DNA from: Sphingomonas bacterium
GTDB lineage: Bacteria; Pseudomonadota; Alphaproteobacteria; Sphingomonadales; Sphingomonadaceae
Assembly (NCBI RefSeq): GCF_903643065.1
Contig: NZ_CAHJWX010000118.1
Coordinates: 1 to 6,353, forward strand
Reading direction: 5' to 3'
Length of the DNA stretch: 6,353 bases
The translations under genes and the position numbers were made by a program. Under the pieces are notes generated by a model. The model had not been told where the DNA came from and ran no database searches. It saw nothing but the letters and a program-made list of their open reading frames with translations. Below, one piece after another: positions 1-6,170 of this stretch; positions within the stretch are counted from its first letter, which is position 1; each line of letters begins with the position of its first letter.

Positions 1-61
1 CGCGCGCGGCGGCGATCAGCCGCTCGGCCTGCGTCACGGCCCCGGGCGCCGCGCTAGCCAC
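1..61 (-). CDS. Possible 5' end of an unidentified gene, cut by the window edge
   Basis: Downstream of the UPF0262 gene on the same strand, one frame stays open to the window edge. It has two candidate GTG starts: one at 59-61 that overlaps the UPF0262 stop (GTGGCTAG), and one at 35-37. From the first start the peptide begins VASAAPGAVTQAERLIAAAR. About 20 residues are too few to name a family. A start overlapping the upstream stop is typical of translationally coupled genes in an operon. Neither start has a clear Shine-Dalgarno sequence, so this could also be chance open frame in GC-rich DNA. Confidence 0.3.
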   Translation of the reverse strand, partial: MASAAPGAVTQAERLIAAAR

Positions 62-536
62 GGATGTGCAGCACGCAGATCAGCGTGAACAGCCGCCGCG
101 CCGTGTCGAAATCGACCGCGATCCTGCCGTCGAGCCGTTCCCGTAGCAGCTCGGCCGCCTGGTCGTGCAGGCCGCGCCGGGCCATGTCGATCGTCTCGAT
201 CTGCGCCGGCGTCGCCTGGCGGATCGCCTGGTAATAGCTGTCGCAGATCGCGAAATAGTCGCGGATCGGCCGGCGGAACCCGCCCATGGCGAGGATGAGC
301 GTCTCCAGCGGCGTGTCGTCCTCGCGCCGGATCGCCAGCACCAGCCGGCCCTCCTCGACCGCCAAGTGGAGGCGGTACGGCCCCCCATAGCCGTCGGCGT
401 GCTGGCGGCGCGGCGCGAAGCTGTTGGCTTCGAGCAGGTCGAAGATCGCGATGCGGCGTTCCTGCTCCACATCGGCGGACCGCCACAGGATGGTGCGGTC
501 GTCGAGCTGGACGTCGATGATGCGCGGGTCGGGCAC
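54..536 (-). CDS. UPF0262 family protein
   Basis: The 160-residue product matches my memory of the UPF0262 family, small conserved proteins of alphaproteobacteria with no established function. Family hallmarks, in order, are an early D-V-x-L-D-D segment, VEQERRIAIFDLLEANSF near residues 23-40, GGPYRLHL near 51-58, FRRPIRDYFAICDSYYQAIR near 87-106, IDMARRGLHDQ near 115-125, and a closing DFDTARRLFTLICVLHIRG. The full length and intact C-terminus suggest a functional gene. The start is a GTG at 534-536. Reading upstream in frame to the stop at 642-644 gives no other ATG, GTG or TTG, so this is the first possible conventional start. No strong ribosome binding site is seen. There is no signal peptide or membrane segment, so a soluble cytoplasmic protein is inferred. 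It is transcribed divergently from dnaB. Confidence 0.9.
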   Translation of the reverse strand: MPDPRIIDVQLDDRTILWRSADVEQERRIAIFDLLEANSFAPRRQHADGYGGPYRLHLAVEEGRLVLAIRREDDTPLETLILAMGGFRRPIRDYFAICDSYYQAIRQATPAQIETIDMARRGLHDQAAELLRERLDGRIAVDFDTARRLFTLICVLHIRG

Positions 537-615
537 GGCGATCGCATAGGCAGCGGGACGGCGTTCGTCACGCTTCTCCGCTTCCCTGTCGACCGCACCT
601 TGATGAGGCCCAACC

Positions 616-645
616 TTGCCGGGAAGGTGAAACGATGTGCGTTAT
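616..645 (+). promoter_or_regulatory. Weak candidate dnaB promoter
   Basis: TTGCCG at 616-621 and CGTTAT at 640-645, separated by 18 bases, resemble a housekeeping -35/-10 pair reading toward dnaB. The -10 element would overlap the DnaA box. Both hexamers deviate from consensus and the call is by eye only. A promoter is expected somewhere in this divergent gap, but this is only one candidate. Confidence 0.2.
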
Positions 646-650
646 CCACA
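642..650 (+). promoter_or_regulatory. Perfect-consensus DnaA box upstream of dnaB
   Basis: TTATCCACA matches the bacterial DnaA box consensus (TTATNCACA) at all nine positions. It lies in the gap between the UPF0262 and dnaB start codons, 33 bases before the ATG at 684. DnaA is both the origin initiator and a transcription regulator, so a site here could link dnaB or UPF0262 transcription to the replication cycle. That role is inferred. I noticed no second perfect box nearby, so this does not look like an origin cluster. Confidence 0.5.
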
Positions 651-683
651 TCGTCCGGCGGCCTGCCGGTGATTGGCCCGACC

Positions 684-2222
684 ATGGCGTCCTTCTATGC
701 CCCCGGCATGGCCACCCTCGCATTTCCCGTCCCCGCGCCCGCCCCGGAGCCCGCGCATCTGCCTCGCAACGTCGAGGCGGAGGCCGCGATGCTGGGCGCG
801 ATGATGATCGACAACCGGCTTGCCGACGATCTGCTCGATCGGCTGGAGCCCGCGCATTTCTTCGAGCCGCTGCACGGGCGCGTGTTCGCCGCGATCCGGA
901 CGTTGCGCGCCGCCGACATGCTGGCGACGCCGGTGACGCTGCGGCCGATGTTCGAGGCGGATGAGGGCATGAAGGAACTGGGCGGCCCCGCCTATCTGGC
1001 GACGCTGACCGGTTCGGGCGCGGGGCTGATCGGCGCGCGCGAGTTCGCGCGGCAGATCTACGATCTCGCCATGCTGCGCGCGCTGGTCTCCGTCGGGCGC
1101 ACGCTGGTGGATCGCGCGATGGACACCTCGGAGGAGGTGAACCCGCGCGCGCAGATCGAGCTGGCGGAGGAGGAGCTGTTCAAGGTCGCGGTCGACGGTG
1201 GCGCCGAGAACAGCGTCAAGACCTTCGCGCAGGCGATGACGCTGGTGACCCGCCAGGCGCAGCGCGCGCTCGACTCGGGCGGGCACATCGCCGGCATCAC
1301 CACCGGGCTGGACTCGCTCAACGAGAAGGTCGGCGGGCTGCACGCGTCCGATCTCGTCATCCTCGCCGGCCGCCCCGGCATGGGCAAGACCTCGCTCGCC
1401 ACCAACATCGCGTTCAACGCCGCGCGCCGCTGGATGCGCGACGGGGAGGACGGGATCGAGCCCGCCAAGTCGGTCGGCGCCAAGGTCGCCTTCTTCAGCC
1501 TGGAGATGAGCGCGGACCAGCTGGCGGGCCGCATTGTCGCCGAACAGGCCCGGATCAACTCGGGCGTGCTGCGCTCGGGCAAGATCAACCGCGAGGAGTT
1601 CACGCGGCTGTCCAACACGGCGGTCGAGCTACAGAACCTGCCGCTCTATATCGACGATACCGCCGCGTTGACCATCGCCGGGCTGCACACCCGCGCGCGC
1701 CGACTCAAGCGGCGCCAGAACAACCAGCTCGGCCTCATCATCGTCGACTATCTCCAGCTGCTCAATGGCAGCGGGCGGAGCAGCAGCGACAATCGCGTCC
1801 AGGAGATCTCGGAGATCAGCCGCGGGCTGAAGGCGCTCGCCAAGGACCTCGACGTGCCGGTGCTGGCACTGTCGCAGCTCAGCCGCGCGGTGGAGAGCCG
1901 CGAGGACAAGCGGCCGATGCTGTCGGACCTGCGCGAGTCGGGCTCGATCGAGCAGGACGCCGACATGGTGTGGTTCGTCTATCGCGACGAATATTATCAT
2001 TTGTTCAAGGAGCCGGCGACGCCCAACGAGCATTCGAGCGAGCTGGAGCGGCAGAAATATACCGAATGGCATGACGCCCAGCTGAAGGTCGCCAACAAGG
2101 CGACGCTGATCGTCGCCAAGCAGCGCCACGGCTCCACCGGCGCATTCGACCTGCGCTTCGACAGCGAGTTCACGCGATTTTCTGACCTCGCCGAGCCCGG
2201 GCGGCACGGCTACGAGCGGTGA
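684..2222 (+). CDS. dnaB: Replicative DNA helicase DnaB
   Basis: DnaB is the hexameric, ATP-driven helicase that unwinds DNA ahead of the replication fork and loads primase. From the ATG at 684 the product is 512 residues, a normal length. The N-terminal domain (about 27-125) opens with LPRNVEAEAAMLGAMMIDN, followed by a linker and a RecA-like ATPase core from about residue 200. Walker A is GRPGMGKT at 229-236 with K235. The FFSLEMS motif carries the likely catalytic E274. Walker B is LIIVDYLQL with D355, the ALSQLSR motif has Q398, and RESGSIEQDADM leads to the VYRDEYY segment with R434. The insertions before AKVAFFSLEMS and after EYYHLF look like those I recall in alphaproteobacterial DnaB proteins. 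No intein interrupts the ATPase motifs. The start is uncertain: ATG 708 (MATLAFPV...) is equally plausible and removes eight residues, and neither start has a good Shine-Dalgarno sequence. Confidence 0.97.
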   Translation: MASFYAPGMATLAFPVPAPAPEPAHLPRNVEAEAAMLGAMMIDNRLADDLLDRLEPAHFFEPLHGRVFAAIRTLRAADMLATPVTLRPMFEADEGMKELGGPAYLATLTGSGAGLIGAREFARQIYDLAMLRALVSVGRTLVDRAMDTSEEVNPRAQIELAEEELFKVAVDGGAENSVKTFAQAMTLVTRQAQRALDSGGHIAGITTGLDSLNEKVGGLHASDLVILAGRPGMGKTSLATNIAFNAARRWMRDGEDGIEPAKSVGAKVAFFSLEMSADQLAGRIVAEQARINSGVLRSGKINREEFTRLSNTAVELQNLPLYIDDTAALTIAGLHTRARRLKRRQNNQLGLIIVDYLQLLNGSGRSSSDNRVQEISEISRGLKALAKDLDVPVLALSQLSRAVESREDKRPMLSDLRESGSIEQDADMVWFVYRDEYYHLFKEPATPNEHSSELERQKYTEWHDAQLKVANKATLIVAKQRHGSTGAFDLRFDSEFTRFSDLAEPGRHGYER

Positions 2223-3677
2223 CTATCCGGGCCGGTAGCTGATCGTCGCCTTGCCTTCCGCGCGGATCGGCAGGAACAGGCCGTTGCCGGTCACCGCCAG
2301 CGTGCCCGTCGTCACCCTGGTGATGTCGGCGGTGAGCAGGAAGTCGCCCTCGCGCCGGCCGCCGATCGCCGCCTTCGCTTTGCCCAGCACGCTCGCATAT
2401 TCCGGCGCGAAATCGTGCCGCAGCCCCTGTGCCACCGAGTCGCGCACGCTGGAATCGTTGAACACGCGCGCGAGCAGGTTGACCGTGCCGCTGTCCGTGT
2501 CCGCCACCAGCTGCACGTCGCGCGCCTCGATCGCCTGCGAGTTCGGCCGGTTGAACGGCAGCGCGGTCAGCCAGATGCGGCCCTTGGTGGTCAGGAACGA
2601 GCTCGCGCGCGCCTTGGCGTCCGCGTCGACGCCGATCGCCAGCCGGCCGCCCGCCGTCGCATAGACCGTCACCCGGCCGAACCGCACGTCCACCGGGCCG
2701 ACGCCCTTGAGCGTGATCCCCTTCGCCGCGCGCAGCCGCAGCGCGCGCTGCACCACCGGCTCCAGCTGGTGATAGTCGGCGATCACCGGCACGAAGAAGC
2801 GCAGGCCCCGCTCGGGCGGGACGGGGAGCGGTGAGGGCAGCGGCGTCGCCGCCGGCGCGGGCGGCCGGGGGCCGACAAAGGTCTCGGTCAGCGCCTCGGC
2901 CGCGAGCGTCAGCGTCAGCGTGCGCCCGGCGACGCGATAGCCGCCGACGCCCAGCCGGCGCGGCGTCACCCGCATCCACGCAGGCGGGTTGTCCCGGTTG
3001 AGCGGGATGACGGTGAACGCCTGTCGCCAGATGCCGGCGAGCCGCTGGCGCAGCCGGAGCTTGCTGAGCTCGCCCGGCAGCGTCTGTTCCAGCCGGGCGA
3101 CGATCGGCTGCAACCGCGCGTCCGCCTTGGACGCGAATTCGATGCGCTTGCCCAGGAACTCGACGCCCGGCGGCTGCGTCCAGTCATAATCGATGGTCAC
3201 CCTGGCGGTCGGCCGCCAGTCGCCCGCGATCGCGAGCCGCGCGGTGGCATGGATCGTCGCCGCGCCCGTCGCGGTCTTGGAGGCGAGCCCGCCCACCTTG
3301 TTCGCGGCGATCGTCGCGGTGATCGGCAGCGTCACCAGCAACCGGTCGCCGCGTCCGGACAGCGTCACGCGACCGCGCTTGACCGCGCCGACGATCTGGC
3401 AGCCGAGCTGGGGCAGCACCTTGAGATGCGCGATGCCGAGGTTGACGCGCTGCGCCGGCACGCACTGATCGAGATGCTGGTTGATCGAGTAGAGCACGCG
3501 CGGCAATTGGCCGTCGAGCGCCGCCTCGATATCGGCCAGCGGCGCGGTGACGGGCACCACGATGGTGGAGCTTTCCGCCGGCAGCCGCGCCGGCGTGTCG
3601 ACGCGGGGCGGGGCGGGGACGTGGCTGTGGCGGCTGCACCCGGCGAGCAGGACGGCGAGACAGAGGACGCGGCGCAC
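2223..3677 (-). CDS. DUF4403 family putative lipoprotein
   Basis: The product resembles the DUF4403 family, envelope proteins of unknown function about 450-500 residues long. From the GTG at 3675-3677 it has 484 residues and begins VRRVLCLAVLLAGC, that is two arginines, a short hydrophobic run and a lipobox (LAGC, Cys14). This predicts lipidation; the Ser at +2 fits outer-membrane sorting by the E. coli rule. The rest is rich in short beta-like segments, with a proline-rich linker near residues 270-289 dividing it into two parts, and no further membrane helices. The start is uncertain: a TTG at 3684-3686 gives a more usual 16-residue signal peptide, and a GTG at 3732-3734 would overlap the DUF934 gene. 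A GGCGG lies about 10 bases upstream of the chosen GTG. The gap of about 35 bases after DUF934 suggests cotranscription. I cannot infer a biochemical role. Confidence 0.8.
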   Translation of the reverse strand: MRRVLCLAVLLAGCSRHSHVPAPPRVDTPARLPAESSTIVVPVTAPLADIEAALDGQLPRVLYSINQHLDQCVPAQRVNLGIAHLKVLPQLGCQIVGAVKRGRVTLSGRGDRLLVTLPITATIAANKVGGLASKTATGAATIHATARLAIAGDWRPTARVTIDYDWTQPPGVEFLGKRIEFASKADARLQPIVARLEQTLPGELSKLRLRQRLAGIWRQAFTVIPLNRDNPPAWMRVTPRRLGVGGYRVAGRTLTLTLAAEALTETFVGPRPPAPAATPLPSPLPVPPERGLRFFVPVIADYHQLEPVVQRALRLRAAKGITLKGVGPVDVRFGRVTVYATAGGRLAIGVDADAKARASSFLTTKGRIWLTALPFNRPNSQAIEARDVQLVADTDSGTVNLLARVFNDSSVRDSVAQGLRHDFAPEYASVLGKAKAAIGGRREGDFLLTADITRVTTGTLAVTGNGLFLPIRAEGKATISYRPG

Positions 3678-3712
3678 CCCGTTCAAACCGCCGGACCCGC
3701 GATTGGCTCCCG

Positions 3713-4168
3713 TCAGCCCAGCCGGCGCTGCCACACCGGGACGACGCCGTCGGCGGCGGGCTGGTATACCGCGTGGTAGCGGGTCAGCGCCCGGTCCAGC
3801 GCGGCCGCGTCGATCGCCGTTTCCGGCGCGAAGCTGTCGAAGCCGCAGCGGCGCATGAAGACGATCTGATCGACCAGCACGTCGCCGGCCGCGCGCAGCT
3901 CGCCCGTATAGCCCGCCTCACGCAGGATGCGCGCGGCCGAATAGCCGCGGCCGTCGCGGAACAAGGGGAAGCTCACCTCGACCAGCCGGAGCCGCGCAAG
4001 GTGCGGCACCAGCGCCCGCGCGTCGTCGCTAGACTCCAGCCGCACGGCGATCGCGTCCGCCTGGCCGTCCAGAAAGGCGTCGAGCGTGACGGCGGGCTCG
4101 TCCGGTGCGGCGTCGTCGCGGAAACGCAGCCGGGGTTCGCCGCCGATGCTGGTCTGGTCGGCATCCAT
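3713..4168 (-). CDS. DUF934 family protein, sulfite reduction cluster
   Basis: The 151-residue product carries the DUF934 signature: FPLFRDGRGYSAARILR near 67-83 and GELRAAGDVLVDQIVFMRRC followed by GFDSF, near 89-113. DUF934 proteins are usually encoded beside sulfite or nitrite reductase and are often annotated as probable oxidoreductases in sulfite reduction, but no mechanism is established. The gene follows the sulfite reductase on the same strand across a 127-base gap, and that gap is filled by a pair of palindromic repeats. The ATG at 4166-4168 is preceded by GGGAGGGG with about 6-7 bases of spacing. No signal peptide or membrane segment is visible, so a cytoplasmic accessory protein is likely. 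Confidence 0.9.
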   Translation of the reverse strand: MDADQTSIGGEPRLRFRDDAAPDEPAVTLDAFLDGQADAIAVRLESSDDARALVPHLARLRLVEVSFPLFRDGRGYSAARILREAGYTGELRAAGDVLVDQIVFMRRCGFDSFAPETAIDAAALDRALTRYHAVYQPAADGVVPVWQRRLG

Positions 4169-4173
4169 CTAAA

Positions 4174-4210
4174 GCCCCTCCCGCAAGCGGGAGGGGTTGG
4201 GGGTGGGCTC
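4174..4210 (+). repeat. REP-like palindromic unit A
   Basis: The unit has a perfect palindromic head, CCCCTCCCGC at 4175-4184 paired with GCGGGAGGGG at 4187-4196, then a G-rich tail ending in GGGCTC at 4205-4210. It matches unit B in inverted orientation. A palindromic head with a conserved tail is the layout of repetitive extragenic palindromic elements. Repeats with this head are, from memory, scattered through many proteobacterial genomes. Copy number here cannot be seen. Confidence 0.75.
4175..4182 (-). promoter_or_regulatory. DUF934 ribosome binding site inside a palindromic repeat
   Basis: On the minus strand, GGGAGGGG followed by CTTTAG and ATG gives DUF934 a purine-rich Shine-Dalgarno sequence. 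The same bases form one arm of a perfect 10-base-pair stem (4175-4184 with 4187-4196), so in mRNA the site could be sequestered. I see no alternative ribosome binding site. That folding limits translation is inferred. Confidence 0.55.
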
Positions 4211-4247
4211 GACGCCGATCGCGAGCGCATCACCCGGATCTGGTGGG

Positions 4248-4287
4248 GAGCCCGTCCCCCGGCCCCCTTCCGCTTGCGGGAGAGGGA
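4248..4287 (-). repeat. REP-like palindromic unit B, inverted relative to A
   Basis: Read on the minus strand, this unit opens with CCCTCTCCCGCAAGCGGAAG and runs into GGGGGACGGGCTC, aligning with unit A over almost its whole length with a few substitutions and small indels. Its stem (4263-4273 with 4276-4286) has two imperfect pairs. Units A and B lie 37 bases apart with tails facing each other, like the paired units of BIMEs. Unit B ends eight bases before the cysI stop codon. Confidence 0.75.
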
Positions 4288-4295
4288 TCAGGTGC

Positions 4296-6065
4296 TCACC
4301 CATAGATCACCGCCTTGAACGGCTCCATGCCGAGCCGGCGATAGGTGTCGAGAAAGCGTTCGCCGTCGCTGCGGGTCGCGAGGTAGTGTTCGGTGACGCG
4401 TTCCACCGCGTCGACGATGCCGTCCTCGTCGAAGCCCGGGCCGGTGATCTTGGCCAGCGACACGTCCTCCGCGCCCGAGCCGCCGAGCAGCAACTGGTAG
4501 TTCTCCACGCCCTTCCGGTCGACGCCCAGGATGCCAATGTGCCCGGCATGGTGGTGGCCGCAGGCGTTGATGCAGCCGCTGATCTTGAGCTTCAGCTCGC
4601 CCAGCTCCTGTTGCTTGGGCGCGAGCCGGGTCGCGATCTTCTGCGCGACGGGGATCGAGCGCGCGTTGGCGAGGCTGCAATAATCGAGGCCGGGGCAGGC
4701 GATGATGTCGCTGGCGAGATCGACATTGGCCTCCGCCAGCCCCGCCGCCGCGAGCGCGGCGTGCACCGCCGGCAGGTCCGCCGCGCGCACATGCGGCAGG
4801 ACGATGTTCTGCGCGTGCGTGACGCGCGCCTCGTCATGGCTGTAGCGTTCCGCCAGCGCCGCCATCACGTCGATCTGCTCGGCCGAGGCATCGCCGGGGA
4901 TGCCGCCGACTGGCTTGAGGCTGATCGTCACGATCGCGTGGCCCGGCTGCTTGTGCGCGCGGACGTTCTGCTCGCGCCATTGCGCGAAGGCGGAGGGCCC
5001 CTCGACTTCGCTCGGGGCGAACGGACGTGGTTCGTTCCGGGCGAATGGATGAGGATCGCTCGGGGCGAACGGATGAGGGTTGGCGGTCGGCGAACCGCCC
5101 CCACCGTTCGTGCCGAGCGAAGTCGAGGCACCGCCCTGTCCCTCGACGTCGCTCGGGATGAACGGGGTGTCGTTGAACGCCGGTTCCGCGAACATCGCGG
5201 CGATCCGGGCCAGCTCGCTCGCCGGCGGATCGATGCCGAGCGCCTTCACCTCGGCATGTTCGGCCTCGACCTGCCGCCGATACTCGTCCGCGCCCAGCTC
5301 GTGGATCAGGATCTTGATCCGCGCCTTGTAGATGTTGTCGCGCCGGCCGTGGCGATTGTAGACGCGCAGGGCCGCCTCCAGATAGCTCAGCAAGTCGTCC
5401 GCCGGCACGAAGGCTGCGATCTCCGGCGCGATCATCGGCGTGCGGCCCATGCCGCCGCCCACGAACACGCGCGCGCCGAGCACGCCGTCGCGCTCGATCA
5501 GCTGGATGCCGATATCGTGCAGCCGCATCGCCGCGCGATCCTCCGCGCTGGCGATCACCGCGATCTTGAACTTGCGCGGCAGGTAGCTGAACTCGGGGTG
5601 GAAGCTGCTCCATTGCCGGATCAGCTCGGCCCAGGGCCGGGGGTCCGCCACTTCGTCCGCCGCCGCGCCGGCGAACTGGTCCGAACTGATGTTGCGGATG
5701 CAATTGCCGCTGGTCTGGATCGCGTGCATCTCGACGGTGGCGAGGTCGGCGAGGATGTCGGGCGTCTGCTCCAGCTTGATCCAGTTATACTGGATGTTCT
5801 GGCGCGTGGTGAAATGGCCATAGCCCCGGTCATAGGTCCGCGCGATGTGCGCGAGCATGCGGAGCTGGCGGGCGTCGAGCGTGCCATAGGGGATCGCGAC
5901 GCGCAGCATATAGGCATGGAGCTGGAGATAGAGGCCGTTCATCAGCCGCAGCGGCTTGAACTGATCCTCCGTCAGATGCCCGGCGAGGCGGCGCTCCACC
6001 TGATCGCGGAACTCGGCGACGCGGGCGTCGACGATCGCCTGATCGAGGGTGTCGTAACGGTACAT
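4296..6065 (-). CDS. cysI: Nitrite/sulfite reductase, siroheme [4Fe-4S] hemoprotein, with in-frame repeat insertion
   Basis: This enzyme reduces sulfite to sulfide (or nitrite to ammonia) by six electrons at a coupled siroheme and [4Fe-4S] centre in the cytoplasm. The 589-residue product shows the duplicated architecture: first ferredoxin-like half about 45-105, with FTTRQNIQYNW around R88; first siroheme half about 115-270, with SGNCIRN and PRKFK (K165, K167); second ferredoxin-like half about 360-430; and second siroheme half about 450-580. Cluster ligands are C457 and C463 (CPGLDYC) and C498 and C502 (GCINAC), followed by GHHHAGHIG. Residues about 301-357 are repeat-derived low-complexity sequence without a place in the fold; without them the length is near family norm. 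The DUF2849 and DUF934 neighbours favour sulfite over nitrite. The ATG at 6063-6065 follows GAGG with four bases of spacing. No flavoprotein partner is visible, so the electron donor is unknown. Confidence 0.93.
   Translation of the reverse strand: MYRYDTLDQAIVDARVAEFRDQVERRLAGHLTEDQFKPLRLMNGLYLQLHAYMLRVAIPYGTLDARQLRMLAHIARTYDRGYGHFTTRQNIQYNWIKLEQTPDILADLATVEMHAIQTSGNCIRNISSDQFAGAAADEVADPRPWAELIRQWSSFHPEFSYLPRKFKIAVIASAEDRAAMRLHDIGIQLIERDGVLGARVFVGGGMGRTPMIAPEIAAFVPADDLLSYLEAALRVYNRHGRRDNIYKARIKILIHELGADEYRRQVEAEHAEVKALGIDPPASELARIAAMFAEPAFNDTPFIPSDVEGQGGASTSLGTNGGGGSPTANPHPFAPSDPHPFARNEPRPFAPSEVEGPSAFAQWREQNVRAHKQPGHAIVTISLKPVGGIPGDASAEQIDVMAALAERYSHDEARVTHAQNIVLPHVRAADLPAVHAALAAAGLAEANVDLASDIIACPGLDYCSLANARSIPVAQKIATRLAPKQQELGELKLKISGCINACGHHHAGHIGILGVDRKGVENYQLLLGGSGAEDVSLAKITGPGFDEDGIVDAVERVTEHYLATRSDGERFLDTYRRLGMEPFKAVIYG
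5000..5078 (+). repeat. Tandem 24-base repeat units inside cysI
   Basis: Three adjacent 24-base units lie at 5007-5030, 5031-5054 and 5055-5078, sharing the pattern TTCGCTCGGGGCGAACGG followed by a short G-rich tail. The second and third agree at 20 of 24 positions. The first extends outward with CCTCGAC from 5000, making the longer 25-base form also seen at 5104-5165. Because 24 is a multiple of three, each unit adds eight residues to the reductase: PHPFAPSD, PHPFARNE and PRPFAPSE. Confidence 0.85.
5104..5165. repeat. Inverted repeat pair inside cysI
   Basis: Bases 5104-5128 and 5141-5165 are inverted copies matching at 22 of 25 positions around a 12-base loop, so DNA or mRNA could form a long hairpin. 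Each arm is a copy of the element that begins the tandem array at 5000-5024. In the reductase frame one arm encodes PFIPSDVEG and the other ASTSLGTNG, so both orientations of the repeat are open in this frame. Confidence 0.85.
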
Positions 6066-6069
6066 GTTA

Positions 6070-6073
6070 CCTC
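6070..6073 (-). promoter_or_regulatory. Ribosome binding site of the sulfite reductase gene
   Basis: GAGG followed by TAAC precedes the ATG at 6063-6065 and supports that start. Its first base is also the outermost base of the inverted repeat at 6073-6162, so the repeat abuts the translation start without destroying it. Confidence 0.5.
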
Positions 6074-6162
6074 GTCATCCCCGCGTAAGCGGGGACCCAT
6101 CTCCTGCCGTCCCACTCGGCCCATCGCTGGGGAGATGGGCCCCCGCGTTCGCGGGGGTGACG
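6073..6162. repeat. Inverted pair of palindromic units between DUF2849 and cysI
   Basis: Two 32-base arms, 6073-6104 and 6131-6162, are reverse complements at 28 of 32 positions around a 26-base spacer. Each arm holds its own small hairpin: CCCCGC-GTAA-GCGGGG at 6079-6094 and CCCCCGC-GTTC-GCGGGGG at 6140-6157. The outer ends are CGTCA and TGACG. Repeats of this type, whose spurious plus-strand translation reads like RHPRVSGDP and RWAPAFAGVTV, are very common in sphingomonads and related bacteria, from memory. The element fills most of the 105-base gap between the two genes. Confidence 0.8.
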
Positions 6163-6170
6163 GTACGTGC

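Noticed and set aside
165..683. N-terminal extension of dnaB giving a 685-residue protein
   Set aside because: It runs antisense through the conserved UPF0262 gene and the divergent promoter region, and nothing in it resembles a helicase domain. It is open by chance in GC-rich DNA.
635..964. 109-residue plus-strand ORF preceded by a good Shine-Dalgarno (GGGAAGGTGAAACG before ATG)
   Set aside because: Its peptide is an arginine/alanine-rich out-of-frame shadow of the dnaB N-terminal domain. The binding-site-like sequence is striking, but no coding signal supports the ORF; a short leader peptide cannot be excluded.
2170..2979. 269-residue minus-strand ORF overlapping DUF4403
   Set aside because: Low-complexity Arg/Ala/Gly product in the wrong frame; the DUF4403 frame has the signal peptide and normal composition.
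4175..4196. Rho-independent terminator after cysI
   Set aside because: The stem is strong, but on the minus strand it is followed by CTTTAG and the DUF934 ATG, with no T-tract; it belongs to a repeat unit and carries the ribosome binding site.
5000..5165. CRISPR array or mobile element
   Set aside because: The units are directly adjacent or inverted without unique spacers, and no cas or transposase gene is present.
4980..5175. Frameshift or pseudogene in cysI
   Set aside because: Low-complexity sequence in mid-gene raised the question, but the reading frame and all key motifs continue on both sides.
4834..5703. 289-residue minus-strand ORF overlapping cysI
   Set aside because: Arginine/glycine-rich out-of-frame shadow of the reductase with no recognisable domain.
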